Source: Polytrichum commune
Taxonomy: Eukaryota > Streptophyta > Polytrichopsida > Polytrichales > Polytrichaceae
Direction: 5' to 3'
Assembly (NCBI GenBank): GCA_950295325.1
Contig: OX485805.1
Coordinates: forward strand, 31,111,501 to 31,175,500
DNA length: 64,000 bases
The notes under the pieces are model-generated. The model did not search any database and was not told the origin of the DNA. It saw nothing but the letters and a program-made list of their open reading frames with translations. A program made the position numbers and the translations under genes. This document shows, piece by piece, positions 13,268-23,656 of this stretch (its first letter is position 1; each line of letters begins with the position of its first letter).

Positions 13268-13822
13268 TAAGTCTCTTCTCATAGAGCAGACCCAATAAAC
13301 AAAGAATTTGGAGATTTGTGGCCCCGGTGTTTTCATGCAAGATACATTCCGGGAACTTGCCGACTCACTCTCTCGGGATTGCTGCCCCATTGCCCAAGGG
13401 TCTTTAAATTTATTTATTTATTTATTTATTTTTAAAATCATGTCCCGAAACATTCCAGATGATATTTGTCATAGTGTCAGGAGCTGCCCATGGGCAGCTA
13501 AGAGGACTAGAGAATCGCACTTGGCCCCACTCATTGTGGGGGGCTTCTCCAAGAACTCGACTGGAGAGATTTGAGCCGCAAATCGTGTTCTCGGTTTTCC
13601 CGAATTTGGCTTTGCATCGTACTTATAAAGACCCGGTGCTGCAATAACAAGACTTATTATTGGTTTGTAGCCTCGATATTAAGCAACAATCTAGTTCACA
13701 TGTCTTAATGAAATGAAGTTGATTTTAAAGTCCAGGAAGTCAAAAGGCTTATGGGACAAGAAGCACATCAAGATGGTATCTGAAAGGCTGATTCCTTAGG
13801 GTAACGGACTGTGGTAGCCTTA

Positions 13823-14323
13823 GGGCCACTTCACACATGAGCCACGAGCCGTGACCATGAAATTGTGAGAGCCCAAAAGAAAGTGTCCAAAGGGCGTCCC
13901 GACACACCTCCAAAGTCATGTAGTGTGGTCACGGACCCTCAAGTGTAGTGTGAAGTCATATGTGACCGGGCCCTCAACCAAATGCTATTTCAATGAGTTT
14001 CTATTCATGGGGGTTCTCACACGTGATAAAATAGAATGAATGAACGGTTGTGAGTGTTCGGAGTGCCATGGTCTCCTGGTTTTGTGTTAGGCCTACCTCC
14101 AAGAGGGTGGTTTTTGAAAATAGTCCAAGTGACCATGAAACATGAGCCACTCGATGCCACACATGAATCCATGTAGACTTTACATGCATTTTGCGTTCAC
14201 ATACTATGTTGGTCCCTCAAGCGTAGTGTGAAGTGGACTTGGACTGGCTTTTGCCTTTTCCATGAATGAGAGTACTTGAAGTGTAATGGTCATGGACTCT
14301 TAGTCTTGTGTGTGAAGTGGCCC
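13823..14323. mobile_element. Harbinger-type MITE of a third family (501 bp)
   Basis: The inverted ends begin GGGCCACTTCACAC and are flanked by TTA at 13820-13822 and 14324-14326. Several internal copies of GTGTGAAGT-type motifs lie near 13950 and 14230. It sits inside a segment (13704-14587) that has a second copy at about 22430-22775 without this insertion, which supports it being an insertion. Confidence 0.75.
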
Positions 14324-14587
14324 TTAATTAGATAGAAGACTAATATCGACTTGATGGTCCAACTGAAAGAAGAAAAACTTGAGATTGCCTAGTGCTTTCA
14401 TCCTCAAGTGGGGACAAAGTCTTATGTCTAATGGAGTTGTAGAGGGTACACTCCAACACAAATTGTACCTCGTCTCATTTCAACTGTGTTCTCAACACAT
14501 AATTGACAAAATATGTTACCCCTAGGAATTGGGATAATAGATCATTGACCAATTTCAATGACAAGTCTATGATCTGAGGTGCACTAA

Positions 14588-15123
14588 GGGCCGCCTTACA
14601 CCTAGAGGCCGGGCCAATTCGTTGTGTAAGAGGCTTGAAATCCTCACTTGTGATTGGCCAAAAGGTTGAAATCGGTCCCAACCCCTTTACACCTAGAGGC
14701 CATGCCGATTTGGTGGTATGAATTTTTTAATAAAAAAATGCATGGTATGACATGGCCCGAGCTCATTGAATTGGGTGCACCCAAAATGGAAGCCCAATTC
14801 TTGGCCTTGGGGCCAATGTCAAATTTCAATTATAATTTAAAAAATAAAATAAAAAATGATTTTTTTAGCAAACCATATCCATTGGATTATGTGGAAATAT
14901 GAACGGCTCTATGCTAGATTATGCTAGATCCGTTGGATTATGCTAGATTTACTGAATCAACCTAGCTTCTTGGCCCTAAGGCCTTTACATGTGGGAAAAT
15001 TGACCCCCGTTATAATCTTATTATAATGTGCAGTTGAGGTTGGCTTCCAACCCAAAAGGGGCTGAAATTTCATGTAATCGGCCTCAAGGGGAATTGGCCT
15101 GGCCTCTGGGTATAAAGCGGCCC
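14588..15123. mobile_element. Harbinger-type MITE, copy 2 of the 12196 family (536 bp)
   Basis: Flanked by TAA (14585-14587 and 15124-15126). The ends pair as GGGCCGCCTTACACCTAGAG on the left with its near-complement on the right. The interior is colinear with 12196-12733 at high similarity, including the frame-like stretch from ATGGCCAGAAGG/ATGGCCAAAAGG onwards, so the short ORFs in both copies are coincidental conservation of repeat sequence. Confidence 0.85.
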
Positions 15124-15126
15124 TAA

Positions 15127-16987
15127 GCAACAATGATTTTGCATTGTGGTGGTGTCAATGATTGCATCCATTACAATTCACATCCATAGTTGGGATAGTT
15201 GGGAAATTCTCGAGGTGAACGTAGTAAGCTAAGCACATGGTTTCATATCATTGAGCTGGCATGGGAGGGTTTTTGAAGACCAATTAACTCCTATGTGTGT
15301 ATTTTCTTTTAGAATTCATGTTGAGCAACTGCATGCAATTTTTCAAGTGTGTTTAGATCAATCAAAAGTAACTCTTCCATTTGTATATGTTTCACATTTC
15401 TCTAGAACACAAATCAAGGAAACAATTACTTCAATTCCCATCATGCATAGGGTTCCAATTTTGATCTCTCTCTCCATCTGACAAAAAATGAATGTATGGG
15501 TTACCCACTAATATTTTGTGGGTTTAATTTTGATATCAAATATGTACATTGATAAATGGTAAGTATTGAGGGCATATGTATAGTGTGATTTACCTTTTGC
15601 ATCCCTAACATGTGGCTCTCAGTATACACCATCATGCATAAAATTAGTGTGCAACGCCAATGAAGTTTGATCCATCAATCACTCTCTATGTTCTCATTCT
15701 TTCATTTCTAGTTGTGGGCAGGGTGTCAATTGAAAGAAAATGAGAATGTGAATCCAAAGAGCACAAACTCACTTCCTAAGCCCAAGAATTCAAGAAAACA
15801 ACATCAAAAAAAAAATCAACATGTAGTTTTCTGTTGAAGGTGTATCTATGCAATTGATCTTTGAATGATCAATGCGGCCAAATGGCTCAATATTTAGAGG
15901 CGATCTTGATGTCTTTAGAAACAAAAGTAGATTTACAAGACAATTTTTTTAAACTTGAGGTAATCAAGCAAGATTTGAAGGACTTGTCATCATTTATTTT
16001 GTGGACCAAGTGAAGTTATACATAGTGGGTTGGTAAAGAGTATGCACCCATAATATTATTTCCAAATACATTTAATGTGGATTCCTTATTATTAGTGTGA
16101 ACCACATTATTTGTCAAAATCAATGTAGTTAGTCATTGTAATGCTTCAACTATCTTCAACTACAAACCAAGTGTAAAATTTGAATTAATGATTAAGGGAA
16201 TAAACTAACTCATATGTACCTAAGTCTTTGTTGGATTTCATAGTACTTTGTTGTTGGCGCCAAGGCTTAAATTCCAATGGCTACAATAATTATTCCTATT
16301 ACCATTGGCCACAATAGCTTTCCATGTTAATTTTCAACTCACCTCAAATCTCTAGTTTGAAATTAATGTGGGCCAAATTGATTTCTTTCATAAATATTTG
16401 ACATGGGCAACTATTGTAGGGTATTCTACTTTAAAACTAATTACTAATGTTCAATGTGTTGAACATAAATCTCCATGAGGGCTTTGGGAAAGACCAAGTG
16501 TCTTAGACCCATATTTTTTCCACTGTGATTAGAAGATTAGCATAACACATGTAAATTACTTCCATTCTACTTTCCACCCACACTAGTAGGACCATTTAGT
16601 TTAGTTCATGTTGCCAATTGATCACATAAAGCTGAACGTGGGGGTCGCCTCCAACAATATTGTGTGTTCCTTAATATCAACCAACCATCCCTTGAAATGC
16701 TTTAGTACTTTGGGTATTCCTTACCTATATATATCTACTTTAAATAGGAAAGTTTGTGAGGAAATATATTTTGACAAGGTGCCTAAAGTTCAAAATTTGA
16801 TCCAACTCAACTGTATTTAACTAATTGCCGGATCTCCCGGTTCATTGTTCGATACTGCTATCGATAAATTTTTGGAAGCACATGGGTTTCCACTTTACAA
16901 AGACGTACAAATACTTACAACTATGTAACCATAACCCCACCAACAACCATGCTCAAAGGCCTTTTCCAATGGCTACAATAAACAACA
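15127..16987. other. AT-rich non-coding DNA, no gene seen
   Basis: Only short random open frames; no splice-supported exons, repeats with clear ends or RNA genes were recognised. Confidence 0.5.
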
Positions 16988-17112
16988 AATTTAGTGTGGC
17001 ATTAGAATTGGTGTGGCTCGTTGATTAAAGTGGTCTTACGACTTGTCATGTAACCCTAGTGTCACATGACACCCTCTCTAGTACCATCAAGTGACTGTAA
17101 GTCAATGGCTAA
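16988..17112 (+). repeat. Dispersed repeat, also present inverted at 43150-43285
   Basis: The stretch from AATTTAGTGTGGCATTA through GTGGTCTTACGACTTGTCA and GTGTCACATGACACC to AAGTGACTG matches the reverse complement of about 43150-43285 with scattered differences. The core GTGTCACATGACACC region is itself near-palindromic. Probably a degraded MITE. Confidence 0.5.
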
Positions 17113-18389
17113 GGCTAAGCTTAGACACTCACCTATTTGAGCTTGGGCCCTACCACTATTACTTGAGGTGAAAACACAATAAATTATAATATAGTATGTA
17201 TGTTTCTTGATTTGGACAATTTAATTTGTATTTGAAATTAGCATCAAAGGTCCAAACTTAGTTTAGAGAGACACATTTGAGATGAATAAACCACAAACCT
17301 AAAGGTGCCATATTTAACTAGTATTTGAGTAAATTTGGACATATTCTCAGAATTTGGACTTTTGGGTTGCTTCAATTCTATTGGCGGATCCGTCGATACA
17401 CTTCCAATATACGTAAATTTATGAGAGATATATGAACTCTCAATGAAAACTTGAATGATATGATAATGAAATGCGATGGTAAAATAAAATACCTATTTTT
17501 TCTCCTCGATACGTAATGAAAACATACTTAAAAAAAAGGTTATAATATCATCATAATCGACCTTGCATATTCTATTACTGTACAATTCTACTGAAGGATC
17601 CTATGATAGAATTCAATGTGTTATAATTATGGACTCAGACTAAGTCCAGTTTCACTTAAATATTTGTTATTTTTACTATACCTCTTTAACCTTGGTGATA
17701 GTGGTGGGAGCCAGCTCAAAGAAGTGGTTGTCTAGCCCTGGCCGTAAGTCGATGATGAAATAGTGTGGGCCACGCTATATCATATATATATAGTAACTTC
17801 TTATACCTTATAGTTCCGTCCGCCATCCACCAACAAGAAGCCTATTGAATGGGCCCTCCAGCCCACAAACAATTCTTTTATTTGGATTGTTCTAGAAATG
17901 ACATCCGAACCGCAGCAAGAAAGAACGAATTTCTTGCTGCACGGCGGCAGTTGCTGCGCCTCCGAGAGACACCTTTGAGTCTTTCCACTTCCACTCACGT
18001 CGTGGCACCCAGAGATGGCTCGCCTAATGAGACTCGGCCACTCGCGATTGATAATCCCCAAACAATCCAATCGAAAAGATTATTTCCACTCAACTCAGCT
18101 CAACCATGCATTTTACTTTTTATATTGTCCTCAACAAAACCATTGCAGCAACCCGCCGGACCCAAAAACTTTCCAGGCACAATTCTTGCACTATGATTTC
18201 TGCGTTTCCCGGTGTCAGCAACGTGTGGCTTGTTCCAGTTTGCGAGGTTTTGGACTCCACGGCACCAATTCTGCGAAACTGAAGGTTAAGCTTCAGACTT
18301 GAATTTAAGCCATTTTGTCATTTCCGGCGAGATGATTTATTTCCTTGCAATGATGTCGGAAAAGATGGATGATGAGACAAATTGCAATG

Positions 18390-18390
<1 letters not shown>
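17113..18390. other. Region upstream of the oleosin gene, no gene seen
   Basis: A TATA-rich tract (about 17774-17793) and mixed-composition sequence. Open frames at 17801-18302 overlap on both strands and lack domains. Part of this may be distal oleosin promoter. Confidence 0.35.

Positions 18391-18422
<32 letters not shown>
18391..18422 (+). repeat. (GA)n microsatellite
   Basis: About 15 uninterrupted GA units roughly 1.1 kb before the oleosin start codon. GA tracts are common in plant promoters and leaders. Frames across it give spurious Arg/Glu or Ser/Leu runs. Confidence 0.9.
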
Positions 18423-18427
<5 letters not shown>

Positions 18428-18533
18428 CGATCGATGGAGAGATCGGGGAGATCGGTACCAGAAGTAGTACTGCTGCGGGCGAGTGAGTACTTTGAAAGCG
18501 TTTGATTCGGGGAAGACGGTGTGGGCGACACGA

Positions 18534-18548
18534 CACGTGACATGCATG
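18534..18548 (+). promoter_or_regulatory. G-box/ABRE plus RY element upstream of oleosin
   Basis: CACGTG (18534-18539, in the context ACACGTGAC) is followed after one base by CATGCATG (18541-18548). The first is the core of abscisic-acid response elements bound by bZIP factors. The second is the RY motif bound by B3 factors of the ABI3/VP1 class. This pairing is known from seed storage and oil-body gene promoters. It lies about 1 kb upstream of the oleosin ATG, before a leader made of tandem repeats. Confidence 0.6.
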
Positions 18549-18783
18549 GCGGTGTGGACCTTGGAGAGTCCGTCCGCTGTCCCAAATCCCTCCACGTTGC
18601 TCTTTAGGCCCACCCTACTGCCCTGCATGGCCTTCTTCCCCTTCTTGCCCAAGTTCCTCCTGTAAGCGACTAAATCTCCCAGACTCTCCCCCCCGTCATA
18701 AGTTAAGCCCCCCACGCCAACAACACCAGTCCACTGCAGCTGTGAATTTGTCATTTCCCACCAACTTGAGGGTTAACTTGTTG

Positions 18784-19390
18784 GGAGAAGGTTCGAGGCG
18801 GGTTTTGAGAGAGTTATTTTTGTGAGTACGGCAGCTCCAATCATCACCAAAAACAACTTCAACACCAACACTCCAAGCTTTGCTCTGCTGTGAGTGTTGA
18901 CTACTTTGAAATCGTAGCAAAGCTGTGAGTTTTGGGGTGAATTAAAGTGAAGTTGTGTGTGTTCGGTCCAAAGCCTTCTTTTTGAGAAGGTTTGAGGTCG
19001 GTTTTTGAGAGAGTTGTCATTCACATTCTGCTTGCACCGACATCATCATCAAACATCAACACTCCAACCTTTGCTCTACTGTGAGTTCGAGTGCTTTGAA
19101 ATCGTAGCAAAGGGGTGAGTTTTGGGGTAAATTAAAGTGAAGCTGTGTGTGTTTGTTCCAAGCCTTCCCTTTGAGAAGGGGTGGTCGGTTTTTGAGAGAG
19201 TTGTCATTCACATTCTGCTTGCACCAACATCAAACATCAACACTACAACCTTTGCTCTGCTGTGAGTTTAAGTGCTTTGAAATCGTAGCAAAGGGGTGAG
19301 TTTGGGGGTTAAATCAATTAAGTTGTGTGTGCTCGGTGAAAGCCTTCCTTTTTGAGAAGATTTAAGGTCGGATTTTGAGAGAGCTTTCGA
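18784..19390 (+). repeat. Four degenerate tandem repeats (about 180-200 bp) in the oleosin leader
   Basis: Units begin with GAGAAG followed by GGTCGGTTTTTGAGAGAG-like sequence near 18784, 18985, 19175 and 19356. Each continues through CATTCTGCTTGCACC, CTTTGCTCTGCTGTGAGT and TTTGAAATCGTAGCAAAG, then GTGAGTTTTGGGG. Every unit carries GTGAGT, a good splice-donor match, so the leader could contain several alternative 5' splice sites. Confidence 0.7.
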
Positions 19391-19535
19391 TCAATCACAT
19401 TCTGCTTGCATCAACAACAACACCCACATCCGCTGACATCTTGTCTGCTTTGCGTTTGGGTTCACTCCAGACTCCAAGCGAAGGAGAGTTGGGAGCCTCG
19501 TTTCTGCTGAGGTTTGAAACCGTCGCTTAGGTGCG

Positions 19536-21747
19536 ATGGCGGACGCAAAGACCAGGGACCAGATTGCAGGGCGTGCAAACGCTCTGTACTACAGGGCGCA
19601 GCAGAATGCACCGAACCAGAGGCAAGTGCTGGGTCTGGTAGCGTTGGTGGTTGCTGCAGGCCTGGTTTTGTTGCTGGGCGGGTTGGCTCTGACAGGCACC
19701 ACCATCACTGTGCTGCTCGCCACACCCGTGTTGCTGTTCTTCAGCCCCATTCTGGTGCCGCTAGCTATCCTGGCTGCCTTTGCTGTTTCGGGCCTGCTGG
19801 GCTTCGGTATCTTCGGTCTCAGTGTCTTCTCGGCAATCTCGTGGATCTATAACTACTACAAGGGCCGTCACCCCGTCGGCTCCGACCAGGTCTCCTCCTT
19901 CTCCACCTTCTCCTCAGCAATTCCACAGACTGTTGAAATTATCCACGCCCCCCGGGGCTTGTTTGTGGACTTTCGCAATGTCGAAGCACCAGTGTGATAG
20001 GAGTTGGGTTCTTTGGTCCGACCTTACCTAAAATCCCAAGTTGGAGTCAGGAAAACAACCCCCTTGTCGCTGGGGGTGTTTGTGAAGAAGTTGTGTCTGA
20101 ATGTGGAACTGGAATTTGCTCATGCAATCGTCTTGCAATGCCGGCTGCATTTTGGGTAGTCAGTGATGATCTTCTAGAGGTTTTTCTCTTGATTGTTTAC
20201 TTAATTCTTTGGACGACGAGAGTTGAGTTTTCTTGGTCCCAAGTTGTCTGAAATTTGTTTGCGTCAGGGAAAACACTTACCTTGTTGCTGGGGGTGTTTG
20301 CGAAGAAGTTGTATCTGGATGTGGAACTGGAACTTGCTCATGCAGGGGTCATGCAGTGGTTGCTGTATTTTGGTATGTAGTGATGGTGATCTTCGAGATA
20401 TTTTTCTCTTAAAGGGTTACCCCACTTTTGTGTGGACTTGATTCTTGGACGACAAGAGTTGTCTGGTTCCAGGTTGTCTGGAATTTGTTGGAGTCACTAC
20501 CAGTTGCTTGGGGTGTTTGTGAAGAAGTTGGGTCTGGGAGTGGAACTTGAATTTGCTCATTCAATGGTAGCTGCAGTTTGGGTATTCAGTAATGATCGTC
20601 CAGACATTTTTCTATTGAATTTTTACTTAATTCTTTGGATCGCAAGAGTTGAGTTTCCTTGGTCCGAAGTTGTTTGTAATTTGGTGGATAAGTCAGGGAA
20701 ATTACTCTAGTCGCTGGGGTCTTTGTGAAAAAGTTGTTATGCACGTGGAACTGGAACTTGCTCATGCAATGTTGGTTGCATCTTGGGAAATCAGTGATGG
20801 CCGTCGTGACATAGAGGAATTTTCTTCCTCGGCATTGAAACTTGTTTAGTTTAGGCGCCTTTTTGTTCTAAAACTTTTGTTCCAGAGAGAGGCAGATGTT
20901 ACAACCTGGAGTAGTTACTCCACTTTCATTACGATGGCCATAACCGTGAAGTTTTATACGAAAATAGTTTTTTGATTCCTTCTTTGAAATTTGTTTGAGT
21001 CAGGAAAAATACTAGTCGCTGGGGTCTTGTGCGTTGTTTCTTGAAGTTAACTGGAATTTGTTCATGCAACGTTGGTTGCATTTTGGGTAGCCAGTGATGA
21101 TCGTCTCGACATTGAGAGTTTTCTCACATTTTACTTTTTAAATGTAGACGCCTTTTACCTATTCTAAAGGCTGATGTTGGAGATATCCTAATCTCTTCGA
21201 AGTAGAAGAATCTGGAGTAGTTTGCACGAAGCGTTCTTATCATATTTCTGAGAAGTTAGAATGGGCAAATCCGTTTCCTTCGATTGTTGGTGTTTTCGGA
21301 GGATTTAAACCTGCATCCACAAGGTTTGATGCACGAAAGAAGGGCCAACTAGCTGAAACTCGAATGGTGCACTTTCTCTAAAAGACATTTTGTCTCTTTA
21401 GCTTTCTGGATTTGTAAGGGAGTTAGGTCGAGAATGTGTCTGTGTCTGTCCAGAAAATTTGGTTGAACAGATCCCATCCGAATGAAAGTATGGGTGGTGA
21501 ACAAATGTTGGATTGCTTCCCGAGCTAATCTAGGTCTTTTCTATCAATCTGTTCGATATCAATTTGGATCTTGAGAATTTTTGTCGCTGGAATTTTGAAC
21601 GTTGTTGGAATTACATTTTTGCAGGTTGATGCTGCACGCTACCGCATTAATGAGACTGCGCAACAAATCAAGGAGAAGGCAGCCCACTATGGCCAAGAAG
21701 CCCAGAACTATGTGCAGTCCAAGACTGATACCACGGCCGCAGCTTAG
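19536..21747 (+). CDS. OLE: Oleosin (two exons)
   Basis: Structural protein of lipid droplets, embedded through a hairpin in the oil-body monolayer. Exon 1 is 19536-19889 (118 codons) and exon 2 is 21625-21747 (41 codons with the stop), giving 158 residues. The junction (CAG|GTCTCC .. TTTTGCAG|GTTGAT) is phase 0. Residues 1-30 form a polar N terminus. About 31-100 is the uninterrupted hydrophobic hairpin, with the proline knot in TPVLLFFSPILVPL (P-x5-S-P-x3-P pattern). The C-terminal arm (VDAARYRINETAQQIKEKAA..) is amphipathic. The ATG follows GGTGCG and precedes the domain with no extra residues. If the intron is retained, the frame runs on to 19997 and gives a 153-residue variant lacking the amphipathic arm. 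Intron and leader are made of tandem duplications. The family call is secure; the exact donor is likely. Confidence 0.92.
19995..21060 (+). repeat. About five degenerate tandem repeats inside the oleosin intron
   Basis: Units of roughly 190-320 bp start with GAGTTGRGTTTCTTGGTCC-like sequence near 20000, 20222, 20456 and 20648, with a more diverged one near 20970. They share GTCGCTGGGGGTGTTTGTGAA and GTGGAACTGGAATTTGCTCATGC. The small ORFs at 19994-20849 are the same repeat frame read in successive copies and are not genes. Confidence 0.7.
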
Positions 21748-22429
21748 AGTGTGACCAAACTTCTTGCCAAGCTTTTCTCGAATTGGAGATTTATCTCGAC
21801 ATATTCCTCTGGACTTTTTTTTTTGTGATGTTGGAATGGGACGATGGAAAGAGGAAATGGATCAGTTTTGGTGCAACTCTGCGAGATAGTAGTAATAGAA
21901 ACGTGGAGGAGGTAAATATATTTAGGTATACGATGGAAAATATGTGTATGTATTCGCTCTTTGATCAATGTATTAGACCTGGACATGAGTCGTTTTATTG
22001 ATGTATTTATTGAAACTTAGTTAACTTGTGCGTTTGAAAACTTTTCATCAGGCAGCAAATTAGACATAATAGTGGAAAACAGATACATATATGGACTCGT
22101 GTTTGCAAGTTTCAAACCATTACATCGTTCCCTTTCGAAGATTTGAGGTTGGTTGTTTGATTGGTCTCAAATGAGTGACTGCTTGTTGCGAAATTAAAGG
22201 TGGATTTTGAATCTCTGAAATGATGAAAGAATTAGAAGATACACGGGATATGTGAGACATAGTCCAATCTTGTAACAAGTTCGTGCTAGGTTTTTGCCAG
22301 CTTGAGCATCCCTTCCCCTTTGATAAGCTGGGGCTAAAAACATAACAGAAGCCTTGTGCATCTTGTTGACAGGTGGCAATGCTTTTTTTAAGAGAGTGAT
22401 GATAAACCTCAGAAATCACATTTCATATG

Positions 22430-22775
22430 CAATGAAATGAAATTGATTTTAAAGTCTGGAAAGTCTAAAGGCTTATGAGATTAAAAGTACATCAAGAAGG
22501 CGTTGAATATGCTAGCTTTCTATAGTAGCGGAGTATGATAGCCTCTGTGACTTAGAGGCTAATGGCAACTTATGGTCCAATTGGAATAAAGACTTTGGGC
22601 TCCCTAGTACTACGTGTTCGAACAATGCAGGGAACTTATCTCCATTGGAGTTGTACAAAGGACACTCCAATACTAAGTGTGCTTCGGTTTTTTATTGTAA
22701 GAGTAATAATGGCACAATCTGCTACATCTAGGATTGGAATAGTGGATATATTGCTGGCCAATTTCAATGGTAATG
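22430..22775 (+). repeat. Diverged duplicate of the 13704-14587 segment
   Basis: Shared blocks in the same order include TTGATTTTAAAGTC..GGAAGTC, AAAGGCTTATG, CATCAAGA, GGAGTTGTA..AGG..ACACTCCAA and GACCAATTTCAATG-like sequence. The other copy is interrupted by the 501-bp MITE at 13823-14323 and bordered by another at 14588; this copy has neither. Confidence 0.55.
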
Positions 22776-22795
22776 AATACATACAATTTGTAAAA

Positions 22796-23285
22796 TAAAT
22801 TGGAATTTTTTGGATTTACACAAGGATCTCAGGTCTCGATCTATTTTACAGTGCCAAATTAGTTCTTGTAGACATCCAAATGGCCTGATTCCAACCATTG
22901 GATCTCAAATGCCTCGATCATGGATGTTTAATCCCGATCAAGAGGATGGGGATTTTCATGGCAATCAGGGTCTTGCTAGCAATATGAAGATGGTAGTGAC
23001 CTAGTGCTTAGGTCCAAATACCTCGTCATAGCACCCACCACCTCGAATCATGTCAACATGTCATGTCCTCAATTGAACATGAGCACACCAATTGCGACAT
23101 GGTCATTGCTACGTCTAATATTGTACACATGCCGCCTTTCTACAGGCTATAACAAGGCGTTCTCGCCTATAATATCTAGTCCAAACGATGATGGGTGATT
23201 GGAAGGATGAGGATCTTCACCTGCAATTGGGGTTTTGACAACACTGGTGGGCACCAACTTGGTAGGCTCGAATACCTCAAGGGTC
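22796..23285 (-). pseudogene. Decayed inverted copy of the repeat-peptide gene at 27411
   Basis: Read on the minus strand, 23276-23200 gives EVFEPTKLVPTSVVKTPIAG then EDPHPS, matching a repeat of the 27411 gene with its cysteines lost. About 22990-22900 gives C-stop-QDPDCHENPHPLDRD-stop-TSMIEAFE, matching the CWQDPNCREDPHP..TSMTDVFE unit with two stops. The similarity continues past the coding end: 22880-22800 (minus) matches the 3' untranslated region near 28058-28125 (ACAAGAACTAATT.., then CTGAGATCC.TGTAAAT). So it is a whole-gene duplicate, inverted and degraded by stops and frameshifts. Confidence 0.7.
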
Positions 23286-23310
23286 GTTTACATTATGAGT
23301 GGTTAGTGGT

Positions 23311-23650
23311 ACACTAAATAGGTAGATTAGTGTTAGATGAAGATTAGTGTTAGATGCAATAGTTACCTAAAACACTAATTTTCAACTGATATTACAATTA
23401 GTGTTTGAATAGGGTTTGAACAAATTATACCTTTTACGAGGTTCTCATATTCTTCTTCCTTCAATTCTTCATTCCAAGATTTACAAAATATCATCTAACA
23501 CTAAATGCGCTCATGTAAATATTTAAAGTTACTACTTGGTACAAATAGTGTTAGAGTTGACATTTAGTGTTCTAACACTATAGAGACAATTTACATTTAG
23601 CGTTTTCGTCGACTATTAGTGTTTCCAACACTAATCTACCTATTTAGTGT
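23311..23650. mobile_element. 340-bp MITE with ACACTAAATAGGTAGATTAG ends
   Basis: The left end and the complement of the right end match over about 24 bp beginning ACACTAAATAGGTAGATTAG. AGTGGT flanks both sides (23305-23310 and 23651-23656), although the right flank is part of a short AGTGGT repeat, so the duplication is uncertain. TTAGTGTT motifs recur inside. Related termini occur at 36234-36451. Confidence 0.65.
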
Positions 23651-23656
23651 AGTGGT

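Noticed and set aside
12262-14902. Similar 82-codon frames in two places (12262-12510 and 14654-14902) as a conserved small gene pair
   Set aside because: Both lie inside copies of the same MITE; similarity follows the whole element, not the frame.
18305-18754. 149-codon minus-strand frame and overlapping frames through the GA repeat
   Set aside because: The GA microsatellite keeps frames open. No domain, and it overlaps the oleosin promoter motifs.
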